From Burkholderiales bacterium PBB1 (lineage in GTDB: Bacteria; Pseudomonadota; Gammaproteobacteria; Burkholderiales; Burkholderiaceae_C), in assembly GCA_002255905.1 (NCBI GenBank), contig NKIN01000002.1, positions 186,001 to 250,000 on the forward strand: a stretch of DNA of 64,000 nucleotides, in the 5' to 3' direction. The notes below the pieces were generated by a model. The model searched no databases and was not told where the DNA came from. It was given only the letters and a program-made list of their open reading frames with translations. Position numbers and translations under genes: made by a program. Shown here piece after piece: positions 55,575-64,000 of the stretch (positions are counted from its first letter, which is position 1; every line of letters begins with the position of its first letter).

Positions 55575-56768
55575 ATGGACACCCTGCGCAGCAACACATG
55601 CCCTGACACGGGCCGACATGTTTTCTGGGCTGAGTCAGCGGTTGTTGCGCTGAGCAAGGCATCGCATCGGCGCTCGCGACAGCTGCAGGCCCCCGTCTGC
55701 CTTGTTCTCCTCTTTTGTACCCAGTTCTTGCTGGGTTGCGCGGCGGTAGCTCAGCCGTGCCCGCCCCGCTACGCCACATCGCCACAGTCTGATGGTGCCT
55801 GTGGCTTCGTCAACGCGCCCAATCCCCAGGCGCCACCGTCACGCGACAACTGGTCGATCTGGACCCGCTTTCTGGGCCAGAAGCCACAAGGCACGGTGCC
55901 GATCGACCCGATTCCGGTACGCCGCCTGGACCGCGCGGCGCTCGACGCACTGAGCGACAAAGCCTTCCACATCATTCGCCTCGGACATTCATCGCATCTG
56001 CTCAAGCTGCGCGGCCGCTACTGGCTGATCGATCCGGTCTTCAGCGAGCGTGCATCGCCGTTTTCCTTTGCCGGCCCGAAGCGGTTTCATCCGACACCGC
56101 TGTCGCTGGATGAACTGCCGCCGATCGAAGGACTGATCCTTTCGCACGACCATTACGACCACCTGGACAGGTTGACCATTGAAACGCTGAAGCAACGCGT
56201 GCAGCGGCATTACGTGCCACTGGGCGTGGGCGCGCGCCTGGTCGGCATGGGCGTGCCGGCCGAGCGCATCGAGGAACTTGATTGGTGGCAGTCGCATGTT
56301 GCCGGCGATGTCACGCTTACTGCCACGCCGGCACAACACTTTTCCGGACGCACACCGTGGGACCGCAACAGCACCCTGTGGGCATCGTGGGTCATTGCCA
56401 CCGACGGGGCGCGTATCTATTACAGCGGTGACACCGGCTATTCCGACAGCTTCAAGCAGATCGGCGAGCGATTCGGCGGGTTCGACATCGCGCTGATGGA
56501 GAACGGTGCCTACGATGTCTACTGGCCAAGCCTGCACCTGACGCCCGAGCAGACCGTACAGGCCTTCGTTGATCTGCGCGCGAAGCTGCTTTATCCGGTA
56601 CACAACAGTACCTTTGACCTGGCCCTGCATGGGTGGCGCCACCCGATGGACAGTGTGTTGGCCCTGGCCGCGCAAATGAACCTGCCGCTGGCCACACCCG
56701 AGATCGGTGAGGTGCTGACCCTGGGTCAGCCACGTGAGAACCGGGCATGGTGGAGGGCATTGCGTTGA
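55575..56768 (+). CDS. Metallo-beta-lactamase-fold hydrolase, putative lipoprotein
   Basis: A 397-residue protein. Residues about 30-49 hold a hydrophobic core ending in LLGC, a lipobox, although the preceding N-region is long. The hydrolase domain has LGHSSHLLKLRGRYWLIDPVFSERASPF, the metal motif LSHDHYDHLD, AQHFSGRTPWDRNSTLWASWVI, YSGDTGYSDSF and the late His in YPVHNSTFDLALHGW. This is the NAPE-PLD/UlaG-like class, zinc hydrolases of phosphodiester or lactone substrates. The substrate is not predictable. If the lipobox is used, the enzyme sits in the cell envelope. An in-frame GTG at 55566 is another start. Confidence 0.88.
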   Translation: MDTLRSNTCPDTGRHVFWAESAVVALSKASHRRSRQLQAPVCLVLLFCTQFLLGCAAVAQPCPPRYATSPQSDGACGFVNAPNPQAPPSRDNWSIWTRFLGQKPQGTVPIDPIPVRRLDRAALDALSDKAFHIIRLGHSSHLLKLRGRYWLIDPVFSERASPFSFAGPKRFHPTPLSLDELPPIEGLILSHDHYDHLDRLTIETLKQRVQRHYVPLGVGARLVGMGVPAERIEELDWWQSHVAGDVTLTATPAQHFSGRTPWDRNSTLWASWVIATDGARIYYSGDTGYSDSFKQIGERFGGFDIALMENGAYDVYWPSLHLTPEQTVQAFVDLRAKLLYPVHNSTFDLALHGWRHPMDSVLALAAQMNLPLATPEIGEVLTLGQPRENRAWWRALR

Positions 56769-57516
56769 GTTAGCCGACGGGGGGTGCGTACCGAGGTTCT
56801 CAGCCAGAGTTCGTGGTGCGACACGCTGACTGAGGCCGCATTCGACGGTGTTCGCACGGTCCGAACAGAGGGGCTCGGCGGACCCGATACGCACGAGGCC
56901 TGCTGCGCCTGCGCATGCTCTCTGCACTCGAGGCAGTCGCCTACATCCAGATCTTTCCTGAGAGACTGGCGCTCCAGGATCTGACGACGGGTGAGCGCAT
57001 TGACGCGATACCCAAACTGGGCAGTCAGAGCGCCTCTTCTTGTCCGGACTGTTTGTCATCGGGGGCACTGAGTGGATCGGTTCAAGTGCCACATGCCCAC
57101 GCATGATTCGTGTACGGCGGGCAGGTTGTACTTGTCTGGACCGATGCCGCACGGTGATGCCCAGCGCCCAGGCCGGGCTGGCCGTTGCCAATCCTCGGGT
57201 GAGGTGAAGCGGAACGCGCTGGCTCTCTCTGCGCCATGCGCTGTAGATCGCAGCTCCGTGAGCGGCCCGGCCGTCCAAGTGCTTCGCGACCGTTGTGGTA
57301 GGTTCCCAGCCCTGTGGTGACTGTGAGCGGAACGACCCAGCCCAACTCACCGAACCAAGGGTGGTCGGGATCGGCTGGATCGGCGTCAGATCCGCGCTGG
57401 TACCCACGATCAGTGAGGCGGCGCTGAGCCTTGTCCTGCGGCGCGCGCGATCGCGTCAGGCGCTCCATTGTTGCGGCGCACAATTCGCATTCACCACTGC
57501 TTTGAGGAGGTCGTGA
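56769..57516. other. 748-bp gene-poor region
   Basis: No supported complete gene was found here. Open frames on the minus strand run across it but match nothing known to me and overlap the neighbours in the wrong frame. A short plus-strand frame at 56915-57106 looks like part of a protein. The end of the region has the ribosome site (GAGGAGGT) of the next gene. No insertion-sequence ends or repeats were recognised. Confidence 0.5.
56915..57106 (+). pseudogene. Possible N-terminal remnant of a gene
   Basis: A 63-residue frame from an ATG. Its first half (AVAYIQIFPERLALQDLTTGERIDAIP) has the pattern of a genuine folded protein start, alternating hydrophobic strand and turn residues, whereas the second half (SQSASSCPDCLSSG) looks like read-through of non-coding DNA. 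It may be what remains after deletion or frameshift of a longer gene, since no continuation was found in the other frames by eye. There is no good ribosome site. Confidence 0.25.
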
Positions 57517-58281
57517 ATGCGTCGTGTCGTTTTCAATCAGAAGGGCGGGGTCGGCAAGTCCACCATCACCTGCAACCTGGCCGCCATTGCGGCCCATCAA
57601 GGCCTGCGCACGCTGGTGATCGACCTGGATAGACAGGGCAATTCCAGCCACTACCTGATGGGCGCCGATGCCGAGGAGGGCACGGCCGGCGCTGCCGAGT
57701 TCTTTGATGCCACGTTGAAATTCAGCGTGCGCGCGCCGAACACGGCCGATTTCATCGTCGAGACGCCATGGGAAAACCTGCACCTGATGCCAGCCAGCGC
57801 CCTGCTCGACGAACTGCATGGCAAGCTGGAGAGCCGCCACAAGATCTACAAGCTGCGCGACGCCTTGGTGGAGTTGGCCGACGACTACGACTCGATCTGG
57901 ATCGATACGCCGCCGGCGCTGAATTTCTACACCCGCTCGGCGTTGATCGCGGCCGAGGCATGTCTGATCCCGTTCGACTGCGACGACTTCTCACGTCGCG
58001 CCTTGTACGGTCTGCTGGAAAGCGTCAAGGAAATCCAGACCGACCACAACCCCGACCTGCACATCGAGGGCATCGTCGTCAACCAGTTCCAGCCGCGAGC
58101 CAGCCTGCCGCAGCGCACGGTGCAGGAACTGATCGCCGAAGGCCTGCCCGTGCTCGACCCGTACCTGAGCGCCAGCGTCAAGATCAAGGAATCGCATGAA
58201 CTGGCCCGCCCGATGATCCACCTGGACCCGCGCCACAAGGTGACACAGGAGTTCGTGGCGTTGTACGACACGTTGGCTTGA
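57517..58281 (+). CDS. Orphan ParA-family ATPase
   Basis: A 254-residue ParA/Soj-type ATPase. The deviant Walker A is FNQKGGVGKSTITCNLAAIAAHQG, with VIDLDRQGNSSHYLMG as the A' motif, and DSIWIDTPPALNFYTRSALIAAEACLIPFDCDDFSRRALYGLLESV as the Walker B region. ParA proteins position DNA or large protein assemblies by ATP-driven binding to the nucleoid. No parB or parS-like repeat is next to it, and the gene lies between unrelated genes, so the cargo is unknown. A strong ribosome site (GAGGAGGT) is just before the ATG. Confidence 0.9.
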   Translation: MRRVVFNQKGGVGKSTITCNLAAIAAHQGLRTLVIDLDRQGNSSHYLMGADAEEGTAGAAEFFDATLKFSVRAPNTADFIVETPWENLHLMPASALLDELHGKLESRHKIYKLRDALVELADDYDSIWIDTPPALNFYTRSALIAAEACLIPFDCDDFSRRALYGLLESVKEIQTDHNPDLHIEGIVVNQFQPRASLPQRTVQELIAEGLPVLDPYLSASVKIKESHELARPMIHLDPRHKVTQEFVALYDTLA

Positions 58282-58403
58282 GGTCTTTGCTGGACGGGCT
58301 GTCGAAAGGTCTGAAAAGAGGGATTCGGCAGGCCTGATGCACGCACGGTACCTCGTGCCTGCGTGCTATCTTCATTGCCCATGTCAGAACAGGATCGACA
58401 CCC

Positions 58404-59186
58404 ATGAGCTATCACATCGATCTCTCCGGCCGCGTTGCGCTGGTCACCGGCGCGTCCAGCGGGCTGGGCACGCAGTTCGCGAAAACCTTGGCCTCTGCAG
58501 GTGCAGGGGTGGTGCTGGCCGGGCGCAACATGGAGCGGCTGATCACGCTGCGCGCCGAGATCGAGGGCGACGGCGGAGACGCGCACGTCGTCGAGCTTGA
58601 CCCGACCGATGTCGCCAGCATCCGCTCGGCCGTCGCCCACGCTGAGACCGAGATGGGCACGATCGACATCCTGGTCAACAACTCCGGTGTCAGCACCACG
58701 CAAAAGCTGACCGACGTGACCGAGGACGACTACGACTTCGTGTTCGACATCAACACCCGCGGCAGCTTCTTCGTCGCGCAGGAGGTCGGCAAGCGGATGA
58801 TCGCGCGGGCCAAGGGCGCAGCGCCGGGCACCTTCACCGGTGGGCGCATCGTCAACATCGCGTCGATGGCAGGGCTGAAGGCACTCAGCAAGATCGGTGT
58901 CTACAGCATGAGCAAGGCGGCGGTCATCCACATGACCCGCGCGATGGCGCTGGAATGGGGCAAGCACGGCATCAACGTCAACGCGATCTGCCCGGGCTAC
59001 ATCGACACCGACATGAATCACCACGAGTGGTTGACCGAAGCCGGCAAGCGGCTGATCGACACGCTGCCGCGCAAGCGCATCGGCCAGCCGAAAGACCTGG
59101 ACGTCGTGCTGATGATGCTCTGCGCCAACGAAAGCCATTTCGTCAACGGTGCGGTGATCCAGGCGGACGACGGCTACGCGCTCTGA
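58404..59186 (+). CDS. SDR-family NAD(P)-dependent oxidoreductase
   Basis: A 260-residue classical SDR, close in style to FabG. The cofactor motif is TGASSGLGTQFAKTLA. The NNSG motif is in ILVNNSGVS, catalytic Ser in IVNIASMAG, and YSMSKAAV contains the YxxxK. CPGYIDTDMN is normal. It reduces or oxidises a carbonyl/hydroxyl; the substrate is unknown. It precedes, after about 110 bases, the two CoA-transferase genes on the same strand, which could point to beta-hydroxy/keto acid metabolism, but that is speculation. The ribosome site is weak. Confidence 0.9.
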   Translation: MSYHIDLSGRVALVTGASSGLGTQFAKTLASAGAGVVLAGRNMERLITLRAEIEGDGGDAHVVELDPTDVASIRSAVAHAETEMGTIDILVNNSGVSTTQKLTDVTEDDYDFVFDINTRGSFFVAQEVGKRMIARAKGAAPGTFTGGRIVNIASMAGLKALSKIGVYSMSKAAVIHMTRAMALEWGKHGINVNAICPGYIDTDMNHHEWLTEAGKRLIDTLPRKRIGQPKDLDVVLMMLCANESHFVNGAVIQADDGYAL

Positions 59187-59297
59187 GGTGCTTGCAGCGC
59201 CTTTTCTCTCGCAGTTCAGAGCCTGACGGCGGCACAATCGGGGTGTGGTTCGGCCCACCGACCGTGCACGTGTTTCCGAGTCCTCGAGAGGAAGTCA

Positions 59298-60017
59298 ATG
59301 AACAAGGTTTATCCGAGCGCCGCTGCGGCGCTCAAGGGCGTCGTGGCCGATGGCCAGTTGATCGCAGTCGGCGGTTTCGGCCTGTGCGGCATTCCTGAGG
59401 CGCTGATCGCGGCACTGCGCGACAGTGGTGTCAAGAACCTGACGGCGATCTCCAACAACGCCGGTGTCGACGGGTTCGGTCTGGGCCAGTTGCTGGAAAC
59501 GCGCCAGATCAAGAAGATGATTTCGAGCTACGTCGGCGAGAACAAGGAGTTCGAACGTCAGTACCTGGCCGGCGAACTGGAGTTGGAGTTCACGCCGCAG
59601 GGCACGCTGGCCGAGAAGCTGCGTGCGGGCGGCGCCGGCATTCCCGCGTTTTTCACCAAGACCGGTGTCGGCACGATGGTGGCCGAGGGCAAGGAAACCC
59701 GCGAGTTCGATGGTTCGGTCTATGTGATGGAGCGCGCGCTGTGCCCCGAGGTCAGCCTGGTCAAGGCCTGGAAGGCCGATGAAAGCGGCAACCTGCTGTT
59801 TCGCCTTACCGCGCGCAACTTCAACCCGGCCGTCGCGATGGCCGGCAAGCTCACCATCGTCGAGGTCGAAGAGATCGTGCCGACCGGCACCTTCGACCCG
59901 GATGCGGTGCATCTGCCTGGCATCTACGTGCACCGCCTGGTGCTCAACAAAAATCCCGAGAAGCGCATCGAGAAGCGCACGCTGACCGAGAAGTCGACAG
60001 AGAAAGCAGGAGCCTGA
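59298..60017 (+). CDS. scoA: 3-oxoacid CoA-transferase subunit A
   Basis: A 239-residue alpha subunit of succinyl-CoA:3-ketoacid CoA-transferase. The N-terminus [18 protein letters not shown] has the CoA-binding Gly-rich motif. [55 protein letters not shown] and [13 protein letters not shown]-type segments follow. It transfers CoA from succinyl-CoA to acetoacetate in ketone or PHB use. A GAGAGGAAG ribosome site precedes the ATG. The beta-subunit gene starts two bases after the stop. Confidence 0.95.
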   Translation: MNKVYPSAAAALKGVVADGQLIAVGGFGLCGIPEALIAALRDSGVKNLTAISNNAGVDGFGLGQLLETRQIKKMISSYVGENKEFERQYLAGELELEFTPQGTLAEKLRAGGAGIPAFFTKTGVGTMVAEGKETREFDGSVYVMERALCPEVSLVKAWKADESGNLLFRLTARNFNPAVAMAGKLTIVEVEEIVPTGTFDPDAVHLPGIYVHRLVLNKNPEKRIEKRTLTEKSTEKAGA

Positions 60018-60019
60018 CC

Positions 60020-60658
60020 ATGGCCTGGACCCACGACCAAATGGCAGCACGCGCTGCGCAAGAGCTGCAAGACGGCTTCTATGTGAATCTGGGCATCGGC
60101 CTGCCGACGCTGGTGGCCAACCATGTTCGGCCGGACATCGAGGTCTGGCTGCAAAGCGAGAACGGCATGCTGGGGATCGGCCCGTTCCCCACCGAAGACG
60201 AGGTCGACGCCGACCTGATCAACGCCGGCAAGCAGACGGTGACCACGATCCCCGGTTCGTCGATCTTCGGCTCGCACGACAGCTTTGCGATGATCCGCGG
60301 CGGCAAGATCAACCTGAGCATCCTGGGTGCGATGCAGGTCAGCGAAAAAGGCGACCTGGCGAACTGGATGATCCCCGGCAAGATGGTCAAGGGCATGGGC
60401 GGTGCGATGGACCTGGTGGCCGGTGTCAAGCGCGTCATCGTGCTGATGGAGCACGTCGCGAAGAAGAAGGACGGCACGATCGATCTGAAGATCATCCCGA
60501 AGTGCACCTTGCCGCTGACGGGTCTGGGTGTGGTCAACCGCATCATCACCGACTTGGCAGTGATGGATGTGACGCCCGGCGGGCTGAAAGTGGTGGAACT
60601 GGCTGAAGGTGTGACCCGCGACGAGCTGCAGTCGAAGACGGGTGTGCCGTTGCACTGA
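60020..60658 (+). CDS. scoB: 3-oxoacid CoA-transferase subunit B
   Basis: A 212-residue beta subunit. The catalytic Glu that forms the CoA thioester lies in [59 protein letters not shown] and [19 protein letters not shown] are family motifs. It assembles with subunit A, encoded just upstream. A rho-independent terminator follows 26 bases after the stop, so the pair ends the transcript. Confidence 0.95.
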   Translation: MAWTHDQMAARAAQELQDGFYVNLGIGLPTLVANHVRPDIEVWLQSENGMLGIGPFPTEDEVDADLINAGKQTVTTIPGSSIFGSHDSFAMIRGGKINLSILGAMQVSEKGDLANWMIPGKMVKGMGGAMDLVAGVKRVIVLMEHVAKKKDGTIDLKIIPKCTLPLTGLGVVNRIITDLAVMDVTPGGLKVVELAEGVTRDELQSKTGVPLH

Positions 60659-60683
60659 GCCCTGTTCAGTTGCTCACCAGCCG

Positions 60684-60710
60684 AAGGCGCGTCGTTGACG
60701 CGCCTTTTTC
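60684..60710 (+). terminator. Terminator after scoB
   Basis: AAGGCGCGTC and GACGCGCCTT form a perfect 10-bp stem with a three-base loop, followed by three further T. The layout is classical rho-independent and lies just after scoB. Confidence 0.88.
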
Positions 60711-60760
60711 GTTGGCACGTTCTGTTCGTGCAGCCGAGGGCTAGGGGTGACCGGCTCCGC

Positions 60761-60787
60761 TCATGTCACCCGGGCCGGGTGACATGA
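60761..60787. repeat. 27-bp near-perfect palindrome between scoB and pyrD
   Basis: Two 13-base arms (TCATGTCACCCGG and its exact complement) surround one central base. It lies in the convergent gap between scoB and pyrD, about 45 bases beyond the pyrD stop. It has no T-run. It may be a terminator for pyrD, a protein-binding site, or a small repetitive extragenic element. Confidence 0.7.
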
Positions 60788-60832
60788 ACGGAACACAGCG
60801 GCCCACCGCAGTGCTCACGCGCTGACGCTGCT

Positions 60833-61876
60833 CTAGCTGCGTTGCGACTTCAGAGCCCGGGCAGCCTCGTTCACCAGCTCGGGTCCCTTGTAGATGAACC
60901 CGGTGTAGATCTGCACCAGATCAGCGCCAGCGGCCACCTTGGCGAGTGCATCCGCGCCGCTCATCACGCCGCCGACGCCAATGATTGGGTAGCCAGCACC
61001 GAGCTCGGCGCGGAGTTGGCGGATCACCGCATTGCTCGCCTCGAAGACCGGAGCGCCCGACAGGCCGCCGGATTCGTTGGCGTTCGGGAGGCCTTGGACG
61101 GCTTCGCGTGAGATCGTCGTGTTGGTCGCGATCACGCCGCTGATGCCGTGGCTCTTCAGCGTCCTGGCGATCACGCGAATCTGATCGTCGACAAGGTCGG
61201 GTGCGATCTTCACGAACATCGGTACCTGGCGCCCGTGGCGCTGGGCCAGCACCAGTTGGCGCTCCGACAGCGTGCCGAGCAGCGCATCGAGCGCCTCGTC
61301 GCTTTGCAGCGCCCGCAGGTTCTGGGTGTTGGGCGAAGAGATGTTGACTGTCACGTAGTCGGCATGCGGGTACACGCCGTCCAGGCAGGTCAGGTAGTCG
61401 TCGACCGCACGCTCGATCGGCGTCGCAGCGTTCTTGCCGATGTTCAGCCCGAGGATGCCGCCCTGTTGCCGAAACTTCGCGCGCTGCACGTTGGCGATGA
61501 AGGCGGCGAGCCCGCCGTTGTTGAAGCCCAGGCGGTTGATCAGCGCGTTGGCTTCGGTCAGGCGCCACATCCGCGGCTTCGGGTTGCCGGGCTGTGCCAG
61601 CGGCGTCACCGTGCCGACCTCGACGAAGCCGAAGCCTAAAGCGCCGAACCCGTCGATGCAGCGGCCGTTCTTGTCGAGCCCGGCCGCCAGGCCGATGCGG
61701 TTTGGAAAGCGCAGGCCGGCCACCGTCACCGGGTCGTCAATGCGCGTCTGGCGGATCGCGCACATCAGCGAGGTGTGCTGGATGCGTGCGAGGGTGTCGA
61801 GCGTCAGGTCATGCGCCTGTTCCGGGTCGAGACCGAACAGGAACGGGCGTGTCAGTGCGTAGGGGAGGAGGGCCAT
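60833..61876 (-). CDS. pyrD: Dihydroorotate dehydrogenase (quinone), class 2
   Basis: A 347-residue membrane-associated flavoenzyme of pyrimidine synthesis, passing electrons to quinone. The N-terminal helices ([24 protein letters not shown]) form the membrane-binding and quinone tunnel part that marks class 2. [48 protein letters not shown] binds [17 protein letters not shown] contains the catalytic Ser, and [33 protein letters not shown] closes the flavin site. It is divergent from rpiA, 48 bases apart. Confidence 0.96.
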   Translation of the reverse strand: MALLPYALTRPFLFGLDPEQAHDLTLDTLARIQHTSLMCAIRQTRIDDPVTVAGLRFPNRIGLAAGLDKNGRCIDGFGALGFGFVEVGTVTPLAQPGNPKPRMWRLTEANALINRLGFNNGGLAAFIANVQRAKFRQQGGILGLNIGKNAATPIERAVDDYLTCLDGVYPHADYVTVNISSPNTQNLRALQSDEALDALLGTLSERQLVLAQRHGRQVPMFVKIAPDLVDDQIRVIARTLKSHGISGVIATNTTISREAVQGLPNANESGGLSGAPVFEASNAVIRQLRAELGAGYPIIGVGGVMSGADALAKVAAGADLVQIYTGFIYKGPELVNEAARALKSQRS

Positions 61877-61924
61877 GAAGGGTGCGCGGGATAATTCGAG
61901 ATTGTCTCAAACGGTGTCCTTTTC

Positions 61925-62596
61925 ATGAATCAGGATGAACTGAAAGTGATGGTCGGCCGCGCCGCGCTGGCACAGGTGGTGCCGGGCAGCGTGGTGGGTG
62001 TGGGCACGGGCTCGACGGTCAACTGCTTCATCGATGCGCTGGCTGCAATGCGCGACCAGATCGTCGGCGCGGTCTCGAGCAGCGAGAAAAGCAGCGAGCG
62101 GCTGCGCGCCCATGGCATCGCGGTGCTCGACAGCAATGCAATCGAACGCATACCGGTCTACATCGACGGCGCTGACGAGATCGACCCGCGCGGGCACATG
62201 ATCAAGGGCGGCGGTGCGGCACTGACGCGCGAAAAGATCGTCGCCGATCTGGCCGATCGCTTCGTGTGCATCGCCGACGTGTCGAAGCGCGTCGCCGTGC
62301 TCGGCCGCTTCCCGTTGCCAGTGGAGGTGATTCCGATGGCCGCAGCGCAGATTTCACGGCGCTTCGTGGCCTTGGGTGGTCGTCCGGTGCTGCGTGCGGG
62401 TGTGGTGACCGACAACGGTGGCCACCTGGTCGATGTGCATGGCCTGCACATCACCGACCCGTTGGCGATGGAGACCGAGATCAACCAATGGCCCGGTGTG
62501 GTCAGCGTGGGCATCTTCGCGCGGCACCGCGCGAGCCTGTGTCTGTTCGGTGGCCCCGATGGGGTCGAGCCGGTGACGTACTCAGCGGCGTCCTGA
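61925..62596 (+). CDS. rpiA: Ribose-5-phosphate isomerase A
   Basis: A 223-residue isomerase that interconverts ribose 5-phosphate and ribulose 5-phosphate. [15 protein letters not shown] is the phosphate-binding N-terminal motif. [41 protein letters not shown] (catalytic Asp/Glu/Lys) and [21 protein letters not shown] are typical. The ATG has no clear ribosome site. GATAAT at about 61889 could be its -10 box. Confidence 0.96.
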   Translation: MNQDELKVMVGRAALAQVVPGSVVGVGTGSTVNCFIDALAAMRDQIVGAVSSSEKSSERLRAHGIAVLDSNAIERIPVYIDGADEIDPRGHMIKGGGAALTREKIVADLADRFVCIADVSKRVAVLGRFPLPVEVIPMAAAQISRRFVALGGRPVLRAGVVTDNGGHLVDVHGLHITDPLAMETEINQWPGVVSVGIFARHRASLCLFGGPDGVEPVTYSAAS

Positions 62597-62662
62597 CACG
62601 ACCAGATCGCGCCGAAAACAGCGTAATCTCGCTGCCTTATTCATTGAAGTGGATGCATGCCC

Positions 62663-62848
62663 ATGGCCAAGCCCAACTACTCGTTCGAAAAACGTCAGCG
62701 TGAGCTGGCCAAGAAGAAGAAGAAGGAAGAGAAAGTGAAGGAAAAGGCGGGGCGCAAAGCCGGTGCCGACGGCGAGCCGGACGCGGCGGCCGAAGAGGGA
62801 GAAGGCGTGGTCCCTGCAGCCGATTCGACAGGCCAGGCGCCGAGCTGA
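62663..62848 (+). CDS. Small Lys-rich conserved protein of unknown function
   Basis: A 61-residue protein, extremely basic at the N-terminus (MAKPNYSFEKRQRELAKKKK and further Lys/Glu) and acidic in the C-terminal half (DGEPDAAAEEGEG). I have seen proteins with this PNYSFEKRQRELAKKKKKEEK start in Burkholderiales, always as hypothetical. It has no hydrophobic segment and probably is disordered or forms a coiled helix. It may contact nucleic acid, but there is no proof. Another ATG, six bases upstream, is also possible. The gene sits 66 bases after rpiA and is convergent with mnmC. Confidence 0.7.
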   Translation: MAKPNYSFEKRQRELAKKKKKEEKVKEKAGRKAGADGEPDAAAEEGEGVVPAADSTGQAPS

Positions 62849-62867
62849 GACAGCCCCTTGGGCGCGA

Positions 62868-64000
62868 CTAGGCGTTGCGACGCGCGCGTCTAGCGGCCTC
62901 GCGCACCACGAAGCGGGCAGCGTCGACGCTGTTCAACAAGCTGGACTCGATGGGCATCGGTGCCCCCGTGATCGAAGCGGCCGTGATCTGCGCGGCCAGC
63001 GCCGCCCAGGTGATCCCCCGAGACCCGAACCCCGTGCAGGCGTGGAGCCCTGGTGCCCTCGGCACCTGGGCAGGCTGCTCCAGTCGCGTCAAGCCGAGCG
63101 CCGCGTTGACGTCGGGCACGGCACCAAGCACTGGCAAGCGATCGTCGGTGGTCCAGCGCCAGCCGGTGCGGCCGGTGAGCCGGGCGGCATTGATCTGCGG
63201 CGTCTGGCCGGTCAGGCGCGACAACTGGGCCAGGTTGTGGCGGTGGTCGCTGTCGCGCACCGTAGGATCGTCGTCGCCCGCCTGCGACGTGGCGCCAAAG
63301 AGGATCATCCCGTCGATCGGCGGCAGCAAGTAACCCGCTCCCGTGATCGGAACGCGCGGCAGGTCGAGCGCACCGGACTCGCCCGTCAGCGCCATGCTGA
63401 TCTGCCCGCGCAGCTTCTGCAGCGGCCAGGCCTCTGGCGATGCGGCGGGCATCAGGGGTCGCAGCAGCCGCAGCGCGTCGCCTGCGTTGGCCAGCACCAC
63501 CGTGTCCGATACGGCCAGCAGGCGGCCCGAGGCATCGCGCAGCGCCCATCCGTTGGGTTCGCGCGTCAGCGATTCGACGGCGCAACCCGTCCGCAGCACG
63601 GTCCGCCGCCCCGCGCGTTCGATGAACGAGCGCGCCAGCCCCGCCGGTTGCACCCATCCGCCACCGGGATACCACCAGACCGGATGGTGCACCGCGATGC
63701 CGCAGCGCGCCGAGGCCTGCTGCGCCGTCAGCGCCTGGACGTAGCCGGGTGGCAGACCCAGGCGCTGCAAGGTGTCGTGCATCGCGGGCCAGCCGTTGTC
63801 TTGGTCTTCCAGGCGTAACAGGCCCTGCACGCTGCCTTGAACGCCATGCCCTGCCAGCGCGATCGCGACGGCGCGCTGCGCCTCGAGCGCCGCGGCCCGA
63901 TTGAAGCGTGCATGGGCGCCATCCTGCGGGTTCACGGTGCCGTGGAACAGGCCAGCCGGGTTGCCTGAAGTCTCCATCGCCAGCGCTTGGTGGCGCTCGA
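62868..64000 (-). CDS. mnmC: MnmC FAD-dependent oxidase domain (partial, runs off right edge)
   Basis: The visible part is about 377 residues and continues past base 64000 without a stop or required start, so the N-terminal methyltransferase half and the FAD-binding start are outside. SGNPAGLFHGTVNPQDGAHARFNRAAAL is a hallmark of the oxidase domain of MnmC, which turns cmnm5s2U into nm5s2U in the tRNA wobble base. HPVWWYPGGGWVQPAGLARSF, LPPIDGMILFGATS, GRTGWRWTTDDRLPVLGAVPD, and GFGSRGITWAALAAQ are later motifs of the DAO-like fold. The internal ATG at 63977 is not a true start, because the homologous sequence extends upstream. Confidence 0.93.
   Translation of the reverse strand, partial: ERHQALAMETSGNPAGLFHGTVNPQDGAHARFNRAAALEAQRAVAIALAGHGVQGSVQGLLRLEDQDNGWPAMHDTLQRLGLPPGYVQALTAQQASARCGIAVHHPVWWYPGGGWVQPAGLARSFIERAGRRTVLRTGCAVESLTREPNGWALRDASGRLLAVSDTVVLANAGDALRLLRPLMPAASPEAWPLQKLRGQISMALTGESGALDLPRVPITGAGYLLPPIDGMILFGATSQAGDDDPTVRDSDHRHNLAQLSRLTGQTPQINAARLTGRTGWRWTTDDRLPVLGAVPDVNAALGLTRLEQPAQVPRAPGLHACTGFGSRGITWAALAAQITAASITGAPMPIESSLLNSVDAARFVVREAARRARRNA

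Noticed and set aside
57082-57840. Minus-strand frame in the gene-poor stretch, overlapping the ParA start
   Set aside because: It continues into the antisense of the ParA gene and shows no motif. The part in the gap alone is not convincing either.
57517-58281. ParA as sign of a replication origin or plasmid
   Set aside because: There is no parB, dnaA, repA, gidAB or set of parS-like repeats near it.

Overview
The window is high-GC, gene-dense chromosomal DNA of a Gram-negative bacterium. The best fit is a betaproteobacterium of the order Burkholderiales (Leptothrix/Rubrivivax/Methylibium-like). LPS genes (lpxK, kdsB), a quinone-type DHODH and an Fe-type SOD support this. So do two gene blocks I know from that order: exbB-exbD-lpxK-Trm112-kdsB-adk, and yicC-kinase-PP2C-rph-rdgB-hemW. 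No phage, insertion sequence, CRISPR array or rRNA was recognised; one tRNA gene is present. Taxonomy is inference from gene order and protein style, not from a search.

Layout. 1-8.3 kb, mixed accessory genes: a catalase-like periplasmic peroxidase cut by the left edge, a GST, an atypical SDR, two small proteins, a compact RND permease and copC-copD. 8.3-14.0 kb, hopanoid genes: an HpnO-like aminotransferase, hpnG and squalene-hopene cyclase on the minus strand, with hpnH divergent. 14.1-14.9 kb: a small anchored protein and tadA. 14.9-27.9 kb, one co-directional and mostly overlapping run: an LD-carboxypeptidase, a four-gene peptide-type ABC importer, a TonB-dependent receptor, and its own tonB-exbB-exbD-exbD. 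It reads as an outer-membrane-to-cytoplasm uptake and processing route for a peptide, possibly murein peptides. 27.9-31.8 kb, housekeeping envelope genes on the minus strand (adk, kdsB, Trm112, lpxK, and a second exbD/exbB). 32.2-36.2 kb: xseA, sodB, a DUF192 protein and icd. 36.5-43.1 kb: a small heat-shock protein, an unknown protein, yicC, a Ser/Thr kinase-PP2C pair, rph, rdgB and hemW. 43.3-46.1 kb: a two-subunit molybdenum hydroxylase. 46.2-51.0 kb: cheR-cheD-cheB facing a diguanylate cyclase, a FlhG-like ATPase and a truncated globin. 51.0-55.5 kb: an Smr protein, radC, an FKBP, ispH, serS and tRNA-Ser(CGA). 55.6-64 kb: a metallo-beta-lactamase-fold lipoprotein, a 748-bp gene-poor stretch, an orphan ParA, an SDR, a 3-oxoacid CoA-transferase, pyrD, rpiA, a Lys-rich small protein and the FAD half of mnmC, cut by the right edge.

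The most interesting unit is the 14.9-27.9 kb locus. Receptor, energiser, binding protein, permeases, double ATPase and a cytoplasmic carboxypeptidase are co-encoded, and several parts are unusual: a His/Asp-rich insert in the peptidase, a binding protein with both a lipobox and a C-terminal membrane helix, an N-terminally extended permease, and a TonB with two cysteines. A second point of note is an RND permease that appears to lack both docking subdomains.
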